The notes beneath the pieces were generated by a model. It had not been told where the DNA came from, made no database searches, and saw nothing but the letters and a program-made list of their open reading frames with translations. A DNA stretch of 64,000 nt from Planctomycetota bacterium (GTDB taxonomy: Bacteria; Planctomycetota; Phycisphaerae; UBA1845). Of this stretch, positions 59,034 through 64,000 are shown piece after piece (within the stretch, counting starts at the first letter, position 1; each line of letters opens with the position of its first letter). Location: the NCBI GenBank assembly GCA_030616775.1, contig JAUWWQ010000012.1:29545-93544 (forward strand), written 5' to 3'. A program made the position numbers and the translations under genes.

Positions 59034-59247
59034 TCCTCATCGTCGGGAGCGCCAATCGGGGTCGGGCGAACGGCACGATCCCGCCCGGTAGTGGGCCTGC
59101 CCGGCGGGGCGAGACCGTCGCGGTCTTCGGTCGGGCTCTTCTCTAATTGCAGGGTCCCCGCCGTGTGACCGATAAATCCTGAGCACAGTGACGGTTACGG
59201 GCCTCTTGAGCTTGGGCTGCTTTGGCGGGTGCGGGGAGTACTGAGCA

Positions 59248-60564
59248 GTGTCTTCGCTGACTAGACAAACGCATGCAGGTTTGGTCGACGTTATGTCGGT
59301 CTCGCTGCCGTTGCACGCAACTCCGGTGACTCCGGCTGATCAAGGCGCGGCTCGCCCGTCTCGACCGGCTGTGCGCTGGTTTATCATGCGTGTCGCGGCA
59401 AGCTTGGGAGGCGTCCTGCTAGCCTGCGCAGCCTTAGAGGTGGTTCTCCGGTGTACTTGGGAGCGGGATTTGGCGCCGAAGACCATCAAAGCCTTCAAGA
59501 TGTACAGTTACCATCGGTACGACGCTGCGGGGGGGTGGCGTCCAAAGCCTAACGTCCACGTCGTACATGATTTCTTCAATGCCAGATTCACGACCAACTC
59601 GCGTGGGCTGCGCGGCAGTCGGGAGTATGCCGTTCCTCGGCCGGGAGGCGTCCGGCGTGTGCTGGTTCTCGGTGACTCCTTTGCCTGGGGGTTCGGGGTT
59701 GAGGACGACGAGGTGTTCACTGCTGTTCTTGAACGAAACATGCCGGACACTGAAGTCATCAACCTGGGTGTAACGGGTTACCAACTCCCGCTTGAGTTTC
59801 AATATCTTCAAGAGGAAGGGATGCGCTATGAACCGGACGTGGTTGTAATCGCTATTTGCCAGAACGATCTCGGGGCCTCGCCGGGGGGGTCGTTTGTGGC
59901 GCGGGGAGTTGGGGATGCTCGGCGCCAAAAAGATCCGAACGTAACCTCCGGCACCCACCTCTCCCGGAGACTCAAAAGATCCCTTTACAGGCATTCCTAC
60001 CTACATGCGGCGTGTGTTGACGGGGTCAACGCCAACAAGACGCTCACTCGTGCAGCCGTCCGTCTTGGACTGAAGGAGGAGCTGGTGGGCTTCGAACGGC
60101 TGGACATCAATCTGCATGCCGCCATGCTGGAGTACCCACGCGAAGTACAAGAGTCCGTCGAGCGGGCCAAAGTGGATTTGCTCCGTTTCGATTCGTTCCT
60201 GCGTAAGCGCGGGGTGCGCCTGATCATCGTTTTGATTCCCTCGCTCCAAGCGGTTGACCGTCGTGCCTTGAGCAGGACGCTGGCCTATATGCGGTACGCG
60301 GTTACAGACTTCGACGTCGACAAGCCCTACCGTATGCTTGAGCGGTTCGCGGCGGCGCACGGTATCGTAGCGTGCAGTCCGATTCAGGATTTCCGCCGAC
60401 TTCACCGTGACGGAGACCGCCTCTTTCTGCGACACGATATGCACTTCAATGCGCTTGGTCACCGTGCTTTCGCGGACGCTCTCGAGCCCCTTTTGCGCAC
60501 CGCTCTCCCTGAGCTGCCAATAAGCTTTGCAGGGCCGGCTTCGTCCGCCGTCCCCGCCTTGTAG
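59248..60564 (+). CDS. Membrane-anchored SGNH/GDSL hydrolase
   Basis: This 438-residue protein has a membrane helix near residues 45-67 (FIMRVAASLGGVLLACAALEVVL) and an SGNH domain. Block I VLGDSFAWGFGV (Ser), block II Gly in NLGVTGYQLPLEF, block III Asn in ICQNDLG, and block V DMHFNALGH (Asp and His) are all there. GNRGLR-like element TTNSRGLRGSREY precedes block I, as in alginate/peptidoglycan-type O-acetyl hydrolases. It probably removes or transfers acyl groups on an envelope glycan. GTG 59248 is taken (GCGGGGAG upstream). ATG 59293 would still keep the helix. Confidence 0.88.
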   Translation: MSSLTRQTHAGLVDVMSVSLPLHATPVTPADQGAARPSRPAVRWFIMRVAASLGGVLLACAALEVVLRCTWERDLAPKTIKAFKMYSYHRYDAAGGWRPKPNVHVVHDFFNARFTTNSRGLRGSREYAVPRPGGVRRVLVLGDSFAWGFGVEDDEVFTAVLERNMPDTEVINLGVTGYQLPLEFQYLQEEGMRYEPDVVVIAICQNDLGASPGGSFVARGVGDARRQKDPNVTSGTHLSRRLKRSLYRHSYLHAACVDGVNANKTLTRAAVRLGLKEELVGFERLDINLHAAMLEYPREVQESVERAKVDLLRFDSFLRKRGVRLIIVLIPSLQAVDRRALSRTLAYMRYAVTDFDVDKPYRMLERFAAAHGIVACSPIQDFRRLHRDGDRLFLRHDMHFNALGHRAFADALEPLLRTALPELPISFAGPASSAVPAL

Positions 60565-60882
60565 AACGGGCTTCGCCTGCCATCCCGGTGCCACGATTGG
60601 AAGCCTGCGGGGGTCCGTGACAGAATCGGCGGGGGCACGAATCACATACTGGAATCGCCGATCCGGACCGGAAACGCGCATGGCGTGACGGGGGCTCGCC
60701 CGCTTCCTCACGGTCGCGGCTCTGATCGGGCGTACCCATCCTGCCGGAAGTGTCACGGACCCAGCTTGCGGGGACTGGATCCCCCTCATTGCATATACCG
60801 GTCACGGCAGTATAATCCCGATCTCACCTGGCCCAGGCTGAAACGGCTGGCCCGAGCGAACGAGGCGGTCGTGACGCGGAAG
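60565..60882. other. Spacer holding a MITE-like element
   Basis: The 318-base gap is largely occupied by the inverted-repeat element below. A frame opening at 60685 and running into the next gene is derived from that element (MTGARPLPHGRGSD) and is not counted as part of the protein. Confidence 0.6.
60611..60762. repeat. MITE-like element with 12-bp terminal inverted repeats
   Basis: gggtccgtgaca (60611-60622) and its exact inverse tgtcacggaccc (60751-60762) bound a 152-bp element without coding capacity. The left end continues gaatcggcggggg, matching the IS end at 8419 read leftward (gtttaggcgggtg). It appears to be a non-autonomous relative of the IS that left the fragment at 8152-8310. 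Confidence 0.7.
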
Positions 60883-61116
60883 ATGAGCAAAATCGACGAT
60901 AAGCTACTGCGGATCATGGAATGTCCGGTCGCCCACGTGCCGCTCGTGCAGGTCGGCGACTGGCTCTACTCGACCGATCTTAAGACACGACGCAAGTATC
61001 CTATCCGGGACGGGATCCCGATCATGCTGGTCGACGAAAGCGAAGAGGCCGACCCGGAGGAATTCGAGCGGGCCATGGCTGAGGCCGGAAAGCAACAGAG
61101 TCAGGATAACGAATAA
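60883..61116 (+). CDS. Trm112/YcaR-like small protein
   Basis: This 77-residue protein reads MSKIDDKLLRIMECPVAHVPL, then LYSTDLKTRRKYPIRDGIPIMLVDES, the Trm112 fold with its R-x-YPIRDGIPIML signature. Usual members have a zinc ribbon with CP-x-C near the start. Here only one Cys remains (C14). Bacterial homologues are small partners or chaperones of methyltransferases or of unknown role (family knowledge). ATG 60883, or GTG 60871 with GAGG upstream. 18 nt before rpsR. Confidence 0.88.
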   Translation: MSKIDDKLLRIMECPVAHVPLVQVGDWLYSTDLKTRRKYPIRDGIPIMLVDESEEADPEEFERAMAEAGKQQSQDNE

Positions 61117-61134
61117 TTGGAGACTGATTGACGC

Positions 61135-61377
61135 ATGGGAAAGGAAAACGTTGACTCATACCATACCAAGCGGCGCTTCCCCGACCGTGGTGGTAAGGAT
61201 TGGCTGGGCCCCGTGGTCGACTACAAGGAAGTGGAGCTGCTCCGCAAGTTCCTTACCCCCAGCCATAAGATCATGTCTCGCAGACGCGCCGGAACCAGCG
61301 CCCAGGAACAAAACGCGCTGAAGGTAGCAGTCAAGCGGGCCCGCTTCCTGGCGTTGATACCGTATTCCGGCACGTAG
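61135..61377 (+). CDS. rpsR: 30S ribosomal protein S18
   Basis: This 80-residue protein matches S18 by VDYKEVELLRKFLTPSHKIMSRRRAGTSAQEQNALKVAVKRARFLALIPY (quoted in part: LLRKFLTPSHKI). It binds the platform of the 30S subunit with S6. The usual neighbours rpsF, ssb and rplI are not here. The Trm112-like gene precedes by 18 nt and argS converges 37 nt downstream. ATG start, no Cys zinc motif (C-minus type). Confidence 0.96.
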   Translation: MGKENVDSYHTKRRFPDRGGKDWLGPVVDYKEVELLRKFLTPSHKIMSRRRAGTSAQEQNALKVAVKRARFLALIPYSGT

Positions 61378-61414
61378 GTACGAATCGCCTTGGGGGATGC
61401 CGGCGCCGGCGGAT

Positions 61415-63214
61415 CTACATCTGCTCCACCGTCTTAATACCCAGCAGGTGCAATCCAAGCCGAAGCACTCGGGCGGTAATGTCGCACAGGCGAAGGCGCG
61501 ACACCCGCACGTTATCGGGTGACGCGTCGATGACTCTAACCCCGAGCTTCCTGTCGTAGAAACGACTGAACACCTTGGCCAGCTCGTACAGGTAATCGGT
61601 CAGCACGTTCGGCCTTAGCTCGCGGCCCACCACATCGAGCGTTTCGGCAAACTGGAGCAGCTTCTTGGCCAGGTCCACCTCCGCCGGGTGCTCCAGGATG
61701 ATCGGCGCATCGCCTGGCAAGGTGGTGAAATCCACACCCGCCTTTCGGCCGATCGAGCGAATCCGGGCATAGGCATACAGCATGTACGGAGCGGTGTTGC
61801 CCTCCAGGTTGAGCATGGTATCGAGGTCGAACCGGTAGTCGCTGCTCATCGAATGCGAGAGGTCAAAATACTTGACCGCCGCCAGCCCGACCCGCTCGGC
61901 AATTTGTTCGATCTGGTCTTCCGAGAAGGAGCGTTCGGGCCTGGTCTGGTCTAAGGCCGCCCGCTCAACGACATTACGTGCCCGGGCTACGGCTTCATCG
62001 AGCAGATCTTTGAGCTTGACAGAAGCGCCCTCGCGGGTTTTGAAGGGTCTGCCGGTCGCGGCCAGCATGCTGCCGAAACCAAGATGCACCAGTGACACGT
62101 GCTCGGCAACCCAACCTGCCTGCCGGGCGGCTGCGAATATCATGTCGAAGTGCTGCTTCTGGGCAAGACCGACTACGTAGATGATTCGCGTGGCTTTAAG
62201 CTGCTCCACACGGTGAATGATGGTCGCCAGGTCCGAGGTGGCGTAGTTGTATCCACCGTCGGATTTCCGAACGATCAGGGGCAGCGGCTCACCCTGGCGC
62301 GTCTTAAAACCCTCCATGAACAGGCACAGGGCGCCTTCACTGACTCGGACAAGGCCGTCGTTACGCGTCTCTCTCATCGCCTCCAGCCGGGCGATGACCT
62401 CGGGCATCAGATCGGTATAGAAACTCTCGCCGCGATCGACCAGCCTGACGCCCAGCCGATCATAGATCGCGTGACAATGCCGCGAGGACTCGACACAAAA
62501 CGCCATCCAGAGCCGGTGCGTTGTCGGATCGCCGCCCTGAAGCGCCACCACGGTCTCCCGAGACTTTCTTTTGAAGTCCTCGTCGGAGTCAAACCGCCCC
62601 TTCGCCTCTATGTAAAACGACTCGAGATCACTGATCACCAGGCTATCCGGCTGGTCGACAACCTCCGGCTTGACCGACCGTAGATGGGCTAGCAGCATCC
62701 CGAACTGGGTACCCCAATCCCCCACATGGTTTTCACGGTGGACGGTATGGCCTTCAAACTCGAGCACCCGAGCCACACAGTCGCCGATCACCGTGCTGCG
62801 CAGGTGACCAACGTGCATCTCCTTTGCCAGATTGGGACTCGACAGATCGATGACGACTGTCTCCGGCACACTCGCCCGATCAACTCCCACGCGGTCTTCC
62901 TGCGGATCTGCGCACGGCGGGATGGCTTCCAGGCAGCGGATGACAAACGCCGGCTTCAGCCTGAGATTGATAAAGCCCGGCCCAGCGATCTCGGGCGGTT
63001 CGCACATGTCGTCGATGTCAAGGCGCTCGACGATAGCGGCAGCCACGTCCCGCGGCTTTTTCCCGAGCTTCTTGGCAAGCCCCATTGCGCAGTTCGATTG
63101 GTAATCGCCGAACTTCGGGTCCTGGGCGGCCTGCACGAGCGGATCGCCGTCGGCACCCATTTGCAGTATGGCCTGGCGGACACGTCGCGACAGTTGTTCG
63201 ACCAGCGGCTTCAA
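61415..63214 (-). CDS. argS: Arginyl-tRNA synthetase
   Basis: This 599-residue class I synthetase has an N-terminal Add-1 domain (residues 1-100), SSPNLAKEMHVGHLRSTVIGD with the HVGH form of the HIGH box, then HVGDWGTQFGMLLAHL, the YIEAKGRFDSDEDFKRKS helix, and YNYATSDLATIIHR. The KMSKS region is replaced by a non-canonical segment near GRPFKTREGASVKLKDLL, as common in ArgRS. The C-terminal DALR domain contains NTAPYMLYAYARIRSI. TTG start at 63214 behind AAAGGGAG. Converges with rpsR. Confidence 0.97.
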   Translation of the reverse strand: MKPLVEQLSRRVRQAILQMGADGDPLVQAAQDPKFGDYQSNCAMGLAKKLGKKPRDVAAAIVERLDIDDMCEPPEIAGPGFINLRLKPAFVIRCLEAIPPCADPQEDRVGVDRASVPETVVIDLSSPNLAKEMHVGHLRSTVIGDCVARVLEFEGHTVHRENHVGDWGTQFGMLLAHLRSVKPEVVDQPDSLVISDLESFYIEAKGRFDSDEDFKRKSRETVVALQGGDPTTHRLWMAFCVESSRHCHAIYDRLGVRLVDRGESFYTDLMPEVIARLEAMRETRNDGLVRVSEGALCLFMEGFKTRQGEPLPLIVRKSDGGYNYATSDLATIIHRVEQLKATRIIYVVGLAQKQHFDMIFAAARQAGWVAEHVSLVHLGFGSMLAATGRPFKTREGASVKLKDLLDEAVARARNVVERAALDQTRPERSFSEDQIEQIAERVGLAAVKYFDLSHSMSSDYRFDLDTMLNLEGNTAPYMLYAYARIRSIGRKAGVDFTTLPGDAPIILEHPAEVDLAKKLLQFAETLDVVGRELRPNVLTDYLYELAKVFSRFYDRKLGVRVIDASPDNVRVSRLRLCDITARVLRLGLHLLGIKTVEQM

Positions 63215-63374
63215 AGGCGAATGCTCCCTTTCGTTCGTGACTAGGTTTTACCCGCTGATAGTCCGCGTTTCTATCATCTCTCGCCCGTTTGGACTATAGG
63301 AGGTGCGGTCAGGGCCCTGGGCGTCATCAGGTCGGCGTATCGGGGGCACAAGATGCAGCCTCCGGGCCGGAGAT

Positions 63375-63776
63375 CTAGGCCGATTCAGATCGCGCCCATT
63401 CTATCCGTGGGGCATCTCCCCAAAGCAGCTCCAGGTCGTAGTAATCCCTGTAGGGTTTGCCGAAAACGTGAAACACTACGTCGACGTAGTCGAGCAGGAT
63501 CCAACAGGCGCTCTCATAGCCGGAAAAGCCAAAGGGCCGCTCCCCGACCTTCTTGCCGTACTCGACGATCATATTGGCGACGGCCCGCATCTGGCGGTCT
63601 GAGGTGCCCGTACCGATGACCACGAAATCCGTCACCGGGCTGATCCCGCGCAGATCCAGGGCGACTACGTCTTCGGACTTATTGTCGTAAGCAATCCGGG
63701 CCAGCTCAATCGCGAATTGAAGCGCGTCACGGTTCGGCACGGAATCAGTGTACTTCAAATGGTCGACAATTGCCAC
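63375..63776 (-). CDS. rsfS: Ribosomal silencing factor RsfS
   Basis: This 133-residue RsfS/DUF143 protein has VVALDLRGISPVTDFVVIGTGTSDRQMRAVA, then PFGFSGYESACWILLDYVDVVFHVFGKPYRDYYDLELLWGDAP (in part: HVFGKPYRDYYDLE). It binds L14 of the 50S subunit and blocks subunit joining in stationary phase (family knowledge). GTG start 63776. Its upstream neighbour would normally be nadD or a related gene, but an IS ends 30 bp before it, so its promoter region may have been displaced. Confidence 0.94.
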   Translation of the reverse strand: MAIVDHLKYTDSVPNRDALQFAIELARIAYDNKSEDVVALDLRGISPVTDFVVIGTGTSDRQMRAVANMIVEYGKKVGERPFGFSGYESACWILLDYVDVVFHVFGKPYRDYYDLELLWGDAPRIEWARSESA

Positions 63777-63805
63777 GGCCCGAGGTGGACAGGGTGCATG
63801 ACCGT

Positions 63806-64000
63806 TTATGCGGCGAGCTTTTGGCGATTCCGGCCGGCGGCCCGGCCACGAGGCCGTTGTTTGTGGAATCGCCCCGCCCGATCGTCCTCGCTGAGGTAGG
63901 CGGCGCGAATCTGTAGGACCGCCTCGGCGCCGTCTCGGGTCCAGAATTTCTCGGTACCCTTCACCCGCTGATTGAACTGCTTGATCAACGACTCCACCAC
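63806..64000 (-). mobile_element. 3' part of an ISKra4-like transposase gene, cut by the window edge
   Basis: The minus strand reads VESLIKQFNQRVKGTEKFWTRDGAEAVLQIRAAYLSEDD (first 20: VESLIKQFNQRVKGTEKFWT), then a basic tail, ending at 63806. ESLIKQ-x-N-x-RVKG-[ST]-EKFW...GAEA-x-LQ is the C-terminal signature of ISKra4-family transposases. The gene continues beyond the window. It lies immediately upstream of rsfS on the same strand. Confidence 0.75.

Noticed and set aside
60685..60882. N-terminal extension of the Trm112-like protein
   Set aside because: The 66 extra codons are encoded by the MITE-like element and its flank, and the family begins near the MSKIDDKLL segment.
1..64000. CRISPR arrays, rRNA and tRNA genes
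   Set aside because: No regularly spaced direct repeats with unique spacers and no cloverleaf-like or rRNA-like sequence were recognised. The closest periodic structures are the heptad palindromes. A covariance-model scan would settle tRNAs.

Overview
The window is a 64 kb, GC-rich bacterial chromosomal segment with mostly short spacers and frequent 1-4 nt start/stop overlaps. I infer a planctomycete-like (Planctomycetota) host. The reasons are the secreted VWA protein with calcium-type D-x-N-x-N-G-x-P-D repeats and a C-terminal dockerin-like pair, the abundance of Tat and lipoprotein leaders, a PAS-rich hybrid kinase, an HDAC-type deacetylase, and many short palindromic repeat families. No rRNA or tRNA gene was seen, so the phylum call rests on protein style only.

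Layout. 1-5.6 kb: a methylmalonyl-CoA mutase locus (large chain cut by the window edge, and a B12-domain/MeaB-type GTPase fusion). It is split by an ATPase + small TOPRIM-like gene pair and a REP-associated IS200-type transposase. 5.6-8.4 kb: a repeat-rich eroded defence island. An intact ATPase-TOPRIM gene sits between what look like a 3' stub of a restriction subunit and a 5' stub of a DNA methyltransferase, followed by a transposase fragment. 8.7-18 kb: a small membrane protein, a secreted HExxH protein, threonine aldolase, a large hybrid histidine kinase, and a run of lipoprotein-like genes. 18-32 kb: CYTH protein, leuS, a GYF-like membrane protein, a broken mscS, a DUF2806-like gene between direct repeats, an orphan oligopeptide ABC ATPase, dtd, a WYL regulator, a membrane protein/TIM-barrel pair, and two basic-tailed membrane-anchored miniproteins. 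32-37 kb: a MacB/LolCDE-like ABC exporter and an MBL hydrolase.

37-44.5 kb, all on the minus strand, is the most interesting region. It carries two Tat-leader-like miniproteins, one with the six-cysteine C-C-CC-C-C spacing of an inhibitor cystine knot. With them are a VKOR-thioredoxin disulfide-forming fusion, a nucleotidyltransferase-SET fusion, a PqqD-like recognition protein, an HPr-kinase-like kinase and two glycosyltransferases. I propose a pathway for making, disulfide-bonding and modifying an exported cysteine-rich peptide. The combination is not one I recognise as described.

44.7-49.3 kb: a glycosyltransferase/alpha-alpha-toroid fusion, a GH130 protein and a second glycosyltransferase (mannoside-type metabolism). 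49.3-64 kb: SRAP protein, VWA-dockerin protein, YjbQ, a sugar ABC importer lacking its ATPase, HAD hydrolase, HDAC-like deacetylase, SGNH hydrolase, a Trm112-like protein, rpsR, argS, rsfS, and the 3' end of an ISKra4-like transposase running off the edge. Several repeat elements (hairpin element, MITEs, heptad palindromes) lie directly against gene stop codons.

Family names were assigned by reading motifs, without database searches. Start codons were chosen from Shine-Dalgarno spacing and family N-termini.
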